This document shows positions 52,416-62,436 of a stretch of 64,000 nucleotides of DNA, one piece after another. The position numbers and the translations under genes were made by a program. Where the stretch lies: assembly GCF_003075435.1 (NCBI RefSeq), contig NZ_QCZJ01000020.1, forward strand, positions 1 through 64,000. Reading direction: 5' to 3'. How positions within the stretch are numbered: position 1 is the first letter of the stretch; every line of letters begins with the position of its first letter. The stretch comes from Terrimonas sp. Its GTDB lineage: Bacteria > Bacteroidota > Bacteroidia > Chitinophagales > Chitinophagaceae. The notes under the pieces were generated by a model. That model was not told where the DNA came from. It saw nothing but the letters and a program-made list of their open reading frames with translations, and made no database searches.

Positions 52416-53162
52416 ATGTTGAATTGTATTATTGTAGAAGATGAACAACAAAGTATTGACATACTTATCGGGATGCTTAAAGAATCGTTCGGGACTGATT
52501 TACATATCATCGCTTCATATAAAACAGTTGAGACGGCCATTATTGCAATACGGGAATATAAGCCTGAATTGCTTTTCCTTGATGTACAAATAGGAAATCA
52601 AACGGGTTTTGATCTGTTGAAGCAGTTGGATACTAAAGATATCAAAGTGATCTTTATCACTGCTTTCGAAAAATATGCAATACAGGCTTTTAGGTTTAGC
52701 GCTATAGATTATCTGTTGAAACCAGTTTCTACAGCTGATTTGCATCGGGCAGTTTCAAAAGTTTTGAATTTAAAATATGAATCGGGCAGCTATAAAAAAA
52801 TAGAAACGCTGCTTAAAAACATTTACAATAAAGACAGACAGAAGTTATGTATACCTGATATTAATGGGTTTAATATTGTAGAGATCAACGACATTATACG
52901 CTGCGAGTCGAATATTAATTATACTACTATTTATATTAATAAAAGCAACCCTATAACTGTTGCTAAAAGCCTGAAAGAATTCGAAAAAATGTTGAGTGAT
53001 TTCAATTTTTTCCGTGTACACAATTCGCACCTTGTAAATCTCAATTATATTAAGAGCTATAATAAAAGCAGGGGGGGATATGTGGAACTGACAAATGGAG
53101 AACAAATTGAAATATCAATAAGAAGAAAAGATGAATTTATTAAAACCATAACGCGTGTGTGA
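52416..53162 (+). CDS. LytTR-family response regulator
   Basis: A 248-residue response regulator. The receiver domain (1-120) shows IIVEDE with acidic Glu8 and Asp9, phospho-acceptor Asp56 in LLFLDVQIG, Thr82 in IFITAF and Lys102 in DYLLKPV. The LytTR DNA-binding domain (about 145-245) shows INDIIRCESNINYTTIYINKSNPITVAKSLKEFEKML and FFRVHNSHLVNLNYIKSY. I chose the ATG at 52416 (MLNCIIVEDE); an upstream ATG at 52359 overlaps the kinase gene and adds 19 unrelated residues. Partner of the TPR-LytS kinase directly upstream. Target genes unknown. Confidence 0.94.
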   Translation: MLNCIIVEDEQQSIDILIGMLKESFGTDLHIIASYKTVETAIIAIREYKPELLFLDVQIGNQTGFDLLKQLDTKDIKVIFITAFEKYAIQAFRFSAIDYLLKPVSTADLHRAVSKVLNLKYESGSYKKIETLLKNIYNKDRQKLCIPDINGFNIVEINDIIRCESNINYTTIYINKSNPITVAKSLKEFEKMLSDFNFFRVHNSHLVNLNYIKSYNKSRGGYVELTNGEQIEISIRRKDEFIKTITRV

Positions 53163-53201
53163 TACTAACAAAGTAATTTTACATGCGTTAATGTTAATTG
53201 T

Positions 53202-54185
53202 ATGAAAGTATTCATCAGCAGAATTATTCCCAAAGAAGGAATAGAAATATTACAAAATGCAGGGCTGGAGATAACGCAATACTCCGGCAAAACAGAAATA
53301 TCTTCCACTGAGTTAATAGCAATATGCAATAAACATGACCTTTTTTTGAGCGTTGGCAACAATACCATTGACCGGGCTTTCCTGGAAGCCTGCAGGCATT
53401 TAAAAGGCATTGCACTAATGAGTGTGGGATACGACCGTGTAGATATTCCCGCAGCCACTGCCCTTGGTATTCCTATCAGTAACACTCCCGATGTACTGAG
53501 CAAGGCCACGTCAGATACGGCTTTTTTACTTATTCTTGCCGTATCGAGAAATGCATTTTATATGCATGACAGCATCAGCAAAAAGCAATGGGGATTTTTT
53601 GAGCCCACCGCCAATCTTGGTATCGAACTTTATAATAAAACGCTCGGCATATTTGGATTAGGAAGAATAGGATCAGAACTGGCAATGAAATGTAAAGCAG
53701 CTTATCATATGCCGGTCATCTATCATAACCGGAAACCCAACAAAGAAGCAGAAGAGCTTTTGGGTGCGAAATATGTTTCGTTTGATGAATTATTAACGGA
53801 AAGCGATGTAATATCTGTACATGCAAACCTCTCTGACGAAACCAGGGAAGTTTTTAATAAAGAAGCATTTTCACGAATGAAGAACAGTGCCATTTTTATT
53901 AATACGGCAAGAGGCGGATTGCATAATGAGAAGGATTTGACCGAAGCATTGGAACATAAAAAAATATGGGGAGCAGGTTTGGATGTAACCAATCCTGAGC
54001 CAATGGCATGGGATAACCCATTACTGAATATGCGGAATGTTTGTGTATTACCTCATATTGGTTCTGCAACGATAGAAACACGTGCAAAGATGGCAATCAC
54101 CGCCGCGGATAATATTGTAGCTGCCATGCAGGGAAAACCAATGCCGCAGGTAATAGATAAGCAGGTATATTCCATAGGAAAATAA
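53202..54185 (+). CDS. D-2-hydroxyacid dehydrogenase
   Basis: A 327-residue NAD(P)-dependent D-2-hydroxyacid dehydrogenase (glyoxylate/hydroxypyruvate reductase-like). The substrate domain includes GIALMSVGYDRVDIPAATALGIPISNTPDVLS. The dinucleotide loop GLGRIG is at 152-157. The catalytic triad is complete: Arg237 (NTARGG), Glu266 (NPEP) and His285 (LPHIGSAT). It reduces 2-keto acids such as glyoxylate or hydroxypyruvate in the cytoplasm; the exact substrate is not determined by sequence alone. It follows the response regulator by 39 bp on the same strand and could be co-transcribed, although no regulatory link is evident. It converges with a lipoprotein gene. Confidence 0.9.
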   Translation: MKVFISRIIPKEGIEILQNAGLEITQYSGKTEISSTELIAICNKHDLFLSVGNNTIDRAFLEACRHLKGIALMSVGYDRVDIPAATALGIPISNTPDVLSKATSDTAFLLILAVSRNAFYMHDSISKKQWGFFEPTANLGIELYNKTLGIFGLGRIGSELAMKCKAAYHMPVIYHNRKPNKEAEELLGAKYVSFDELLTESDVISVHANLSDETREVFNKEAFSRMKNSAIFINTARGGLHNEKDLTEALEHKKIWGAGLDVTNPEPMAWDNPLLNMRNVCVLPHIGSATIETRAKMAITAADNIVAAMQGKPMPQVIDKQVYSIGK

Positions 54186-54202
54186 GTGCCTTAATCTATG
54201 TT

Positions 54203-55204
54203 TTAATATTGAAATTGATAGCTGGCATACTCGTCGCCATTATTAAAAATCGTTGTTTGGGTGATCTTGTTATTATCATCAAAACTATTCAGAAAATTAA
54301 AACGCTCTATTTCAGGATAATCTTCACCATTGGGGATTGAACTTACTTCCAGCAAAGATCCATACCGATGCATGTAAATATCTATATCAACACTATTTTT
54401 TGATAATGTTATATATAATGGATAAAAAAAGATGCTGGTGTTCTCATCATAGTTTAATATATTTTCCATGTAATGCCAGTCTTTGCCTCCCAATATCCTG
54501 AACAGGCTATCCAGTCCTTTTCCACCATATTCATAAGAATAATCAGCACCGTAATACAGGTCTGCCACTTTCGATTCAAGCCTGTTATTGCCATTGTACC
54601 TGTAAGAAAGAGAAGGAAAAAAGACTGTGTTATCACCTGAAGTAAATGTACCGCCGGAAGAACTTACCAGTTTATCATCATTATATACAAACCGCATTGC
54701 TACCGGAATGTTTTCAAAATAGTTGCCATAGTCAACATACATAAAAGTATAATCCGGTGCTCCTGCTGAGTCGGAAAATGACACCTGGAAAGTGGAGCGC
54801 TGCTGGTTTGAAGGTTCTACCGTTATACTTTTTATTGTGTTATTGCTTCTTTGAACAGTAATATTACTTTTTACATCACCGGTAATGGTATAAAAAGTGT
54901 TACCTGTAAGGTAGCCATCACTGTTAAAATTATATGTAGCAAACAGGTGATCAAATTTATCCTCTGTAGCAGTATCATCATAGTATACACTCACCTTGCC
55001 AGGCAATTCCGTATACTTAAAGCTTAAATTTATACTTTCATCGTTACTTACCTTGTAAGAAAGAGACTGCGGCGGATCTGTGGGAACAGGAACAACAGGA
55101 GGCTCGGGATTATCAATGCCAAGATCTTTTTTCTGGCATGATAACATAAGGATCGGCAAAGCAACAATCATTGTGGTCAATAAGCGGTAGCTTCTCATTT
55201 GCAT
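54203..55204 (-). CDS. Hypothetical lipoprotein with repetitive beta strands
   Basis: A 333-residue lipoprotein (IVALPILMLSC, Cys23). A Pro-rich spacer (NPEPPVVPVPTDPP) leads into a beta-rich body with repeated strand-turn units such as FATYNFNSDGYLTGNTFYTITG, MRFVYNDDKLVSSSGG and LSYRYNGNNRLESKVA. The Y-x-Y/F-x-x-x-G/D-x-L pattern resembles RHS/YD-type or DUF4595-like strands, but I cannot assign a family. It is probably surface-exposed at the outer membrane. It lies downstream of a SusC/SusD operon on the same strand, separated by a terminator at 55428-55459. Confidence 0.66.
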   Translation of the reverse strand: MQMRSYRLLTTMIVALPILMLSCQKKDLGIDNPEPPVVPVPTDPPQSLSYKVSNDESINLSFKYTELPGKVSVYYDDTATEDKFDHLFATYNFNSDGYLTGNTFYTITGDVKSNITVQRSNNTIKSITVEPSNQQRSTFQVSFSDSAGAPDYTFMYVDYGNYFENIPVAMRFVYNDDKLVSSSGGTFTSGDNTVFFPSLSYRYNGNNRLESKVADLYYGADYSYEYGGKGLDSLFRILGGKDWHYMENILNYDENTSIFFYPLYITLSKNSVDIDIYMHRYGSLLEVSSIPNGEDYPEIERFNFLNSFDDNNKITQTTIFNNGDEYASYQFQY

Positions 55205-55427
55205 GTAAATAATGAATTAAGCTTTTGATAGGATGATTGTGAATTCTTTATATAGACGATTTCCATAAGGAGCAAGCGTTGTGCCAAGTTACGTTAAATT
55301 TAACATTTGGGTTGGTTTGCCGCTTCTATTATACTTTTTTATAACCAACTACCTTATTACACTTTATCAAATAATAATATAAAATATTATAAAGCATTAA
55401 GGCAAACAGCATATTATAATGCAAATT

Positions 55428-55459
55428 AAAAAGCAACCGGCTTATAGCGGTTGCTTTTT
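55428..55459 (-). terminator. Terminator of the second SusC/SusD operon
   Basis: AAAAAGCAACCG (55428-55439) pairs perfectly with CGGTTGCTTTTT (55448-55459) around an eight-base loop. On the minus strand the stem ends in T-rich sequence. It is 20 bp after the SusD stop codon. Confidence 0.85.
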
Positions 55460-55479
55460 AATACGTGCTCCAAAAATGA

Positions 55480-57099
55480 TTAATTATTCTGTTCAGCCAG
55501 GGGATTGTACAGCATTTCGTTTTCAGGGATTTGCAACGTCATGCCAGATACCGGGTAAGTACCTTTGATCACATGATTGGCCGAGCTTACTCTGTCCACC
55601 GGAATGTTCCAGCGTTTATTGTTATAAAATTCTCTGCCACCTTCTCCCCACAATTCAATACGGGTTTGCAATTGCACCATTTGAAGTGCGGTTAAACCTG
55701 CCATTGCCGGGTAATTGTCGCATGTTAATGTAGTACCGCCGCTGCGTGTGCGTGCTGCCAACAGAATATTCAATGTTGTTTTAGCAGCATCTTCACTTAC
55801 GCCCTGCGCTTCTGCTTCTGCTTTCATTAATAATACTTCAGACCGGCGCATATAAAAGGCAGTGGATGTGCCCACCAGTTTTTTGTCTGTGCCGTTGAGA
55901 GGATGTGTGGCTGCGTATTTGATATTTGTGTAGGTAGGAATAAATGCCACTGTATTATTAACAGGGTAGGTATAGTTACCCAGAGCTGATTCTACAAAAC
56001 AGTCTTTGCGATAGTCATCACTTGCAATTGCCTCAAACAAACGGTTATCTATGCGTTTATAGGCTCTGGAAACACCACCGTTCCCTTCACCGTAGCAGTT
56101 CATATAACTGGTAAAATGTGTGTTAGCCGTTCCTAAAGGAAATCCCAATATTACTTCAGGGTTCTGATCATTGTTCAGAAAGCCGTTTGTTTCAGGCAGA
56201 TAAACAGGGTCTGTAGGTGTGCCTGTATTTTTGCCGCCATACTGCGCCTGACTCATCAGCGTGGAATTAGCACCCAGTATATTATTGCAGGCAGTAATGG
56301 CAGTTGGCCAGTCGCCCGTCCATACAGAAACACGGGCCAGGAGAAAGTTGGCAACACCGAGATCAATATCCGAAGTAACAGAAGTATATCCCACGCCTGC
56401 TGCCTCAAGCAGGTTGATTGCATCAGTAAGATCTTTTTTAATGAACGCATAAGTATCAGCAGCAGAAGCCCGGGCCTTATTGGGCTGGTTAGGGTCATAT
56501 TTATCATATAGCATAACACCCAACTTGCCACTCCCTCCTTGTAAATACGCCTGCTGGTAATTTTCCATCAGGTAGTTATAAGCATATGCCCTGGCCACCA
56601 GCCCTCTGGCTTTGCAATCCTTCAAAAAATTATTACTACCTACAACATCATCAGGCAAATAATTAAGCATCTGATTAGCTGTGGTAATACAAAACCATGC
56701 ATAGTTCCAGTACGCCACGTTTTTACCATTGGCAGCGGTTATAAAATCGCCCAATTGGTATTCTACTGTCCCAAAAAGAACATTCAAACCTTCCTGGTCA
56801 CCCATCACTATATCGTTACCTTCCAGGCTACGGTTCATATCCAGCCCCAGGTTGGTATAATACATATCCGCCACACCAGAACCTGTACCACCGGCATTGT
56901 TAAAAAGCAAAGGCATACCGTTTGCCATACTTCCCATTACTGTTCTTATTTTACCCGTATCGCCTGATGCCAGCAAATCGGCAATCTGCTGATCATAAAT
57001 ATTATTGGGTGGAGTTACTTCTAATTTTTTTGAGCAGGCTGAAAAAAACAGGATAGTTAGTCCAAGCAAGCCCATTATATAATTTCTCATAATTTTCAT
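55480..57099 (-). CDS. SusD/RagB-family lipoprotein (second locus)
   Basis: A 539-residue SusD-like lipoprotein (LLGLTILFFSAC; the ATG at 57090 is also possible). Family features: YDQQIADLLASGD and AYWNYAWFCITTANQMLNYLP in the N-terminal TPR-like part, ARGLVARAYAYNYLMENYQQAYLQGGSG, FYMRRSEVLLMKAEAEAQGVSEDAAKTTLN, and MVQLQTRIELWGEGGREFYNNKRW at the C-terminus. It captures ligand at the cell surface for the SusC partner whose gene ends 12 bp upstream. No sigma/anti-sigma pair or enzyme gene accompanies this locus, so its ligand and control cannot be inferred. Confidence 0.94.
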   Translation of the reverse strand: MKIMRNYIMGLLGLTILFFSACSKKLEVTPPNNIYDQQIADLLASGDTGKIRTVMGSMANGMPLLFNNAGGTGSGVADMYYTNLGLDMNRSLEGNDIVMGDQEGLNVLFGTVEYQLGDFITAANGKNVAYWNYAWFCITTANQMLNYLPDDVVGSNNFLKDCKARGLVARAYAYNYLMENYQQAYLQGGSGKLGVMLYDKYDPNQPNKARASAADTYAFIKKDLTDAINLLEAAGVGYTSVTSDIDLGVANFLLARVSVWTGDWPTAITACNNILGANSTLMSQAQYGGKNTGTPTDPVYLPETNGFLNNDQNPEVILGFPLGTANTHFTSYMNCYGEGNGGVSRAYKRIDNRLFEAIASDDYRKDCFVESALGNYTYPVNNTVAFIPTYTNIKYAATHPLNGTDKKLVGTSTAFYMRRSEVLLMKAEAEAQGVSEDAAKTTLNILLAARTRSGGTTLTCDNYPAMAGLTALQMVQLQTRIELWGEGGREFYNNKRWNIPVDRVSSANHVIKGTYPVSGMTLQIPENEMLYNPLAEQNN

Positions 57100-57110
57100 C
57101 TTTACTTAAT

Positions 57111-60100
57111 TTAGAAATTCACGTTTATACCTACAGACATGGTGCTGTAAGGAAGATATACTGCAGCGCCCACTTCCATACCCCCTACCAATGACATCCG
57201 GGGATCAATGCCTGAATGCGAAGTGAACATGGCGATATTATCTGCTGATGCATATACGCGAATATTTTTAGCCCTTATCTTATCTGCAATTGAACTGGTG
57301 AAATTATACCCTAACGTAAGGTTTTTAATATTCAGGTAAGATGCATTAAACAAGGACATATCGCTGTACTGCCAGGAGCCATGAGTCGAACCTGCTGTAT
57401 ACCTGTCATCTCCATAAAAAGTCATAGGGAATTTCGCATCCTTATTTTCCGGCGTCCAGGTATTACCTAACAACTCTGCCGACAATGCATTACCTATATT
57501 ACCACTCCTGTATAAGTGGTTGGCATATTCCACACTAAAAAATTTACCGCCGATCTGGTAGGCAAGTATAGCGGTAAAATCAAAACCCTTATACTGCAAC
57601 ATCGTAGTAAAACCGCCGATCCACTTTGGCAGAGCACTTCCCATACTATAACGGTCAGCCAATGTATAATTGGTTGTGCTTACAATATCACCAACTTTGC
57701 TTCCTCCAAAAAGGCCATCATCCAAATTCTTTTGGGTTACTGTATGGTTAAATAATGGTAATCCTGTACTTTGATCAACACCGGCATACTTAAACAAATA
57801 CAGGTTGTAATAGTCCATCCCTTCTCCGCGCAGGAAGGTTTGCCCTGCAGAAGTTGCACCACCACTGGCAGCGCCCCAGCCGTCAATATCTGCAATATAT
57901 TTGCCTCCTAATGCCTCGGATAATACTATTGGAGGTACTTTCAGCAATATAGTTCTGTAATGCGTGCCATTCAGCCCGATATTCCACCTGAAATTTTGAT
58001 TGCGGATCACATCAATATTCATCTCTACCTCTACCCCACGATTTACTATCCTGGCATTGTTGAGTGTTAAAGACCTCTGCCCAAGCGAGTACGCAATAGG
58101 TTGATTGAACACTGAGTTAACAGTAAGTTTGTTATAATAATCTATCGATCCATTTATCCTCCTGTTCCACAAAGAGAAATCAATACCCGCATCAAAGGTG
58201 TGTGTATTTTCCCAGGTCAATGGTGGGTTTATTCCTCCCTGGGCTAAGCTATACCTTACGGGTGTGCCTGTACCATTGTTAACGGTTGCATATTCCGCTA
58301 CTGAGTAGCTCCAGAGTTGGTATCCTGAGTAATTACTGATACCACTTTGGTTACCAATGATGCCATAGCTGGCCCTGATTTTTAAATCATTTAGCCAGTT
58401 ACCTGTTCGCCTCATAAAGTTTTCTTCGGTTAAACGCCAGCCTCCGCCAACAGACCAGAAAGTACCCCAACGGTCTTGTTCATACCTGAATTTGGATGAC
58501 CCGTCACGTCTTGCCGATCCTTCCAGGAAATATTTTTCATTGTAGTTGTAGCTAACCCTCCCGAAATAGCTCTCGAGAGTAGATAGATCACCACCACCAC
58601 CAGGTACTCCAAAAGGAGCACCTGAAGAGTTATACCTGGACACAAAATTGGCATAGCCCGTAAAATCATTTATAATGGAGAATGCAGAAGCATAGTTCAA
58701 CAAATCGCTTTTGTACTGGTAATACTCATGACCGGCTAATGCTGTTAGTGAATGTTTACCAAAGCTTCTATTCCAGTTTAACAATTGTTGCGTATTAAAC
58801 ACACCCGTATTGGAATAGTATTGCCCCATTGCTCCCGAGCCTGCAACAGCCCCGGTTTCAGGGTTTCCATAACGCAAACGAACTTCAGAAAACCTGTCGT
58901 AGGATAGATTAACAGTAAACCTGAAATCTCTTAAAAAGTTTACGGTGGCATATCCTTTCAGGTTCAAATCATGTGATTCTCTCCGGTCAATATCTTTATC
59001 TAACAATTTAATCAGGTTAGTGGTATAAAGGGGTTGACTGGTTTGGCCAAGAGGAGAATAACTTACTCCGGCATTATCATGCACCCTATCTGTACCATCG
59101 GCATTTTTGATGATATTACCTTGCTGATCACGGGCAAATAAAGGAATTAAAGGATTCTGCCCGTTGGTCCACCGAAATGCGTTTTGTTGTACCGTACCGG
59201 GATTGCGGCCAAACCGCGTGGCGGGAGATTGTGTGTTGCGGTAACTGTACCCCATATTAGCGCCAACCTTTAACCAACTGGTAAGTTGCGCATTTATATT
59301 ACTCCGTACATTATATCGTTTAAATTTTGACCCCCGTATATAAGCAGGATCTTCCAACATACCAAGCGAAACAAAATAGTCCATTTTCTCAGTTCCGCCA
59401 CTGGCTGACAAAGTATGCTCCTGGCGGAACATTCTTTCAAAGAAATAATTTTCATAAGACCCGGCGTCAAATAATGGCTTTGCATTCGGATTTAGCTTAC
59501 CATCTGTATTTACCAGGTAAGCGCCCGACATAGTTGCGCTGGCATTTGCACCGCTGCCGGTAGTTGTATATACAGCCCCCGGTACATCATATAACATCCA
59601 GTTGCCAAGCAGGTTGCGGGAAAAGGTAGTAGTAGATCCCGCATAATCGAATAAATGTGCACTGGCAAATTCAGCCGCCGCTTCGTGCGACATGTTGGGA
59701 TTTTGAACATTCGTTGTGTATTTACCATTGGTGGAAGAACTGCCCTCATACCCGTAACGAGCCGAATTGTAAATAGCAAGCCATGCGTGTTCGTAAAAAT
59801 CTTTGGCATTATCAATCCTGTCATATCGCATAGTGCCCAGAAAATTATAGCCCATCCTGGTTTCAAGCGAGATGTTGGCTTTTCCCCTGGATCCTTTTTT
59901 AGTAGTGATCAGTAATACACCATTGGAACCACGTGAGCCATATACTGCAGTTGAGGCAGCATCTTTCAATACACTTATGCTTTCAATATCTTTTGGGTTA
60001 ATGGAAGAAAGTGCATTGGGATACTCTGTTGGAACACCATCGATTACTATTAGCGCATTAGCACTGTTTTGCAAGGTAGAACCTGCACCACGCAAACGGA

Positions 60101-60590
60101 TACCCATATCCAAACCCGGCTGCCCGTCTATTGATGAAACCTGTATACCGGGAACTACTCCCTCTAATGCACGTGTTACTGTTGAATTAGCCTGCGTAGA
60201 TATTATTTTTGAATTTACCTGTGTAACGGAACCGGTATAATCTTTTTTCCGTGCTGTTCCATAGCCAATTACCACCAGGGTATCTATTGAAGATTGCACT
60301 TCAACAAGGCTTATGTTCAGATTTGTTCTGTTGCCTACCACTGTTTCCTGTGTGGCAAAGCCAACAAAGCTAAAGACCAGTACAGCATTTGAAGAGGGTA
60401 CATTGTTCAGTATGAACATACCACTTTCTGAGGTAACTGTACTAATGTTGGTTCCTTTAACAGCAATGGTTACTCCCTGCATGGCATTGCCATTGGCATC
60501 GGTAACCTTTCCAGAAACAGAAACCTGTGCATTTGCCGCTATACAAATACACAAAAAGCAGGAGAGCATGAAAAGCAGCTTCTTCTTCAT
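57111..60590 (-). CDS. SusC/RagA-family TonB-dependent transporter (second locus)
   Basis: A 1159-residue outer-membrane TonB-dependent transporter. It has a signal peptide (LLFMLSCFLCICIAANA), CarboxypepD_reg-like domain about 22-95 (VSVSGKVTDANGNAMQGVTIAVKGTNIST), plug about 100-225 (LVVIGYGTARKKDYTGSVTQV, VDGVPTEYP, IESISVLKDAASTAVYGSRGSNGVLLI) and beta barrel to the C-terminal MSVGINVNF. Unlike the 27429 protein it has no STN domain, so it should not signal through a FecR-type regulator. It is the first gene of a two-gene operon with SusD. The 60591-61039 region upstream has a perfect 12-bp palindrome at 60678-60689 but no clear -7 box. Confidence 0.95.
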   Translation of the reverse strand: MKKKLLFMLSCFLCICIAANAQVSVSGKVTDANGNAMQGVTIAVKGTNISTVTSESGMFILNNVPSSNAVLVFSFVGFATQETVVGNRTNLNISLVEVQSSIDTLVVIGYGTARKKDYTGSVTQVNSKIISTQANSTVTRALEGVVPGIQVSSIDGQPGLDMGIRLRGAGSTLQNSANALIVIDGVPTEYPNALSSINPKDIESISVLKDAASTAVYGSRGSNGVLLITTKKGSRGKANISLETRMGYNFLGTMRYDRIDNAKDFYEHAWLAIYNSARYGYEGSSSTNGKYTTNVQNPNMSHEAAAEFASAHLFDYAGSTTTFSRNLLGNWMLYDVPGAVYTTTGSGANASATMSGAYLVNTDGKLNPNAKPLFDAGSYENYFFERMFRQEHTLSASGGTEKMDYFVSLGMLEDPAYIRGSKFKRYNVRSNINAQLTSWLKVGANMGYSYRNTQSPATRFGRNPGTVQQNAFRWTNGQNPLIPLFARDQQGNIIKNADGTDRVHDNAGVSYSPLGQTSQPLYTTNLIKLLDKDIDRRESHDLNLKGYATVNFLRDFRFTVNLSYDRFSEVRLRYGNPETGAVAGSGAMGQYYSNTGVFNTQQLLNWNRSFGKHSLTALAGHEYYQYKSDLLNYASAFSIINDFTGYANFVSRYNSSGAPFGVPGGGGDLSTLESYFGRVSYNYNEKYFLEGSARRDGSSKFRYEQDRWGTFWSVGGGWRLTEENFMRRTGNWLNDLKIRASYGIIGNQSGISNYSGYQLWSYSVAEYATVNNGTGTPVRYSLAQGGINPPLTWENTHTFDAGIDFSLWNRRINGSIDYYNKLTVNSVFNQPIAYSLGQRSLTLNNARIVNRGVEVEMNIDVIRNQNFRWNIGLNGTHYRTILLKVPPIVLSEALGGKYIADIDGWGAASGGATSAGQTFLRGEGMDYYNLYLFKYAGVDQSTGLPLFNHTVTQKNLDDGLFGGSKVGDIVSTTNYTLADRYSMGSALPKWIGGFTTMLQYKGFDFTAILAYQIGGKFFSVEYANHLYRSGNIGNALSAELLGNTWTPENKDAKFPMTFYGDDRYTAGSTHGSWQYSDMSLFNASYLNIKNLTLGYNFTSSIADKIRAKNIRVYASADNIAMFTSHSGIDPRMSLVGGMEVGAAVYLPYSTMSVGINVNF

Positions 60591-60677
60591 TTTGGTTGGT
60601 TTTAATGATTAAAAAGAAATAGTTGAGGACAGATCAGATTTTATTGCTTCTGTTATAGCATCATCTCATGTATCAGT

Positions 60678-60689
60678 ATTTAAATACAA
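60678..60689. promoter_or_regulatory. 12-bp perfect palindrome upstream of the second SusC gene
   Basis: GTATTTAAATAC is a perfect palindrome 88 bp upstream of the SusC start, in a 449-bp gap (60591-61039) that otherwise shows no gene or strong hairpin. A/T-rich palindromes of this size can arise by chance; a regulator site is possible. Confidence 0.22.
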
Positions 60690-61039
60690 TTGCGATACAA
60701 CAGCTCTTGCACAAAAATTATTCATTAGTTATATATGTGTAGGCAGGATGCAGCTTTAACAGGAAGCAATTCATTGGCATTAATTAAATTGGTTAAAACA
60801 ATCGCTCAATAAGTGAGACTTACGCTAGTGAAATTAGAAGGAATAAATCAGGAAACCTGATGTTTAAATAACCAAAAAATATGCTTTTATAACATTGCAG
60901 CTATTTATCTATACAACGCGATATTGTATATACAGACACTAAATAACAGCCCCAAAAATGCAAAAACGGTACTGAAAACAAAACATTTGATACACGCAGC
61001 AAACAATTTACATATACCTGCATACTGCAAATTATCCCG

Positions 61040-62350
61040 CTATTTTTTCCTGAAGAAAATTCTAACGGGCACCCCTTTAAAATTAAACGTAGCTCTTAAC
61101 TGATTTTCGAGATAATTTTTATATGGCTGCTTGATATCATCAGGATAGTTAGAGAAAAATGCGAAACTGGGTACAACAGTAGGCAACTGGGTAACATATT
61201 TTATTTTAACAACATTTCCTCTTACTACCGGCGCATGATAAGCTTCTACCGCTTTCAGCATCACATCATTCAATTGCGAAGTAGGAATTTTACGTTTCCT
61301 GTTTTCATATACTTCCAGCGCCGTTTCTATTACTTTAAAGATGCGAACCTTATCTTTTACAGAAATAAATATTATCGGCACATCATTAAACGGCGCCAAA
61401 CGTTCTTTCAATTCTTTTTCGTAATCCCTGGCGGTATTGGTTGCTTTTTCTACCAGATCCCATTTGTTCACCAGCAACACTATACCTTTGCCTTTTCTTG
61501 CCGCCAAAGAATAAATACTAAGATCCTGGCCGGTTATTCCTTTTGAAGCATCTAATAATAGTATGCATACATCTGCTTCGTCTACAGCTTTGATAGCCCT
61601 GATCACCGAATAAAATTCGAGGTCTTCTTCTACCCTGTTCTTTCTTCTTATACCCGCGGTATCTATTAAAATAAATTCTTTCTGAAAAAGATTATAGTGG
61701 GTGTGTATCGTATCTCTTGTTGTGCCTGCTATATCACTTACAATTGTGCGCTCCTCGCCTATCAATGCGTTAAGCAAAGAAGATTTTCCAACATTGGGCT
61801 GGCCTATGATGGCAAATTTTGGCAGCTCATCGCCTTTTTTATCATCTTCCGTTTGTTCAGGAATAAGCTGTACCAGGTCATCCAGCAACTCACCGGTGCC
61901 GCTACCACTTATGCTCGACAGAAAATGAATATTTTCAAATCCCATGCTGTAAAACTCTGTAGCATCCAGCATACGGTCGGGATTATCAACTTTATTGATT
62001 ACCAGGAAAACAGGTTTTTGCGTTTGCCTTAGCATCTCGGCTACAGCTTCATCCAAATGCGTAATACCCATTTCGGCATCACACATAAAAATGATGGCAT
62101 TGGCTTCATCAACAGCAATCTTTACCTGCTTTCTTATTTCTTTTTCAAAAACATCATCACTGCCATCTACAAAACCACCGGTGTCAATAATATTAAACTG
62201 TTTACCATTCCATTCAGCTTCGCCATACTGGCGGTCACGCGTCACACCGCTTATATTATCAACAATGGCCTTACGTTCTTCCAGCATCCTGTTAAAGAAT
62301 GTGCTTTTGCCTACATTGGGTCTGCCTACTATTGCTACTGTAAAACTCAT
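61040..62350 (-). CDS. der: Ribosome-associated double GTPase Der (EngA)
   Basis: A 436-residue tandem GTPase needed for 50S ribosome assembly in the cytoplasm. The first G domain starts VAIVGRPNVGKSTFFNRM (P-loop 8-16) with VTRDRQYG and DTGGF, and NKVDN as G4. The second starts FAIIGQPNVGKSSLLNALIG with TTRDTIHTHY, DTAGI and NKWDLVEK. The C-terminal KH-like domain ends FNFKGVPVRIFFRKK. Length fits Der. It lies between the second SusC locus and era on the same strand, with the word-repeat element between der and era. Confidence 0.96.
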   Translation of the reverse strand: MSFTVAIVGRPNVGKSTFFNRMLEERKAIVDNISGVTRDRQYGEAEWNGKQFNIIDTGGFVDGSDDVFEKEIRKQVKIAVDEANAIIFMCDAEMGITHLDEAVAEMLRQTQKPVFLVINKVDNPDRMLDATEFYSMGFENIHFLSSISGSGTGELLDDLVQLIPEQTEDDKKGDELPKFAIIGQPNVGKSSLLNALIGEERTIVSDIAGTTRDTIHTHYNLFQKEFILIDTAGIRRKNRVEEDLEFYSVIRAIKAVDEADVCILLLDASKGITGQDLSIYSLAARKGKGIVLLVNKWDLVEKATNTARDYEKELKERLAPFNDVPIIFISVKDKVRIFKVIETALEVYENRKRKIPTSQLNDVMLKAVEAYHAPVVRGNVVKIKYVTQLPTVVPSFAFFSNYPDDIKQPYKNYLENQLRATFNFKGVPVRIFFRKK

Positions 62351-62363
62351 ATTTTTTTAAGGT

Positions 62364-62436
62364 GGAAGGTTTATGGTTTGTAGTTTATGGTTTGTGGTTG
62401 GGATTATAACTACAAACCATAAACTACAAATCTTCC
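62364..62436. repeat. Word-repeat inverted repeat (member 3)
   Basis: The left arm (62364-62399) repeats TTTATGGTTTGTAG and ends in GTGGTT. The right arm (62408-62436), AACTACAAACCATAAACTAC and following, is its complement except for one 7-nt addition and a mismatch, so a stem of about 28 bp forms. It fills the gap between der and era and touches the era stop codon. Words are shared with members 1 and 2. Confidence 0.65.

Noticed and set aside
62364-62436. CRISPR-like array in the word-repeat elements
   Set aside because: Words are short, irregular and organised as inverted, not spaced direct, repeats; no spacers and no cas genes.
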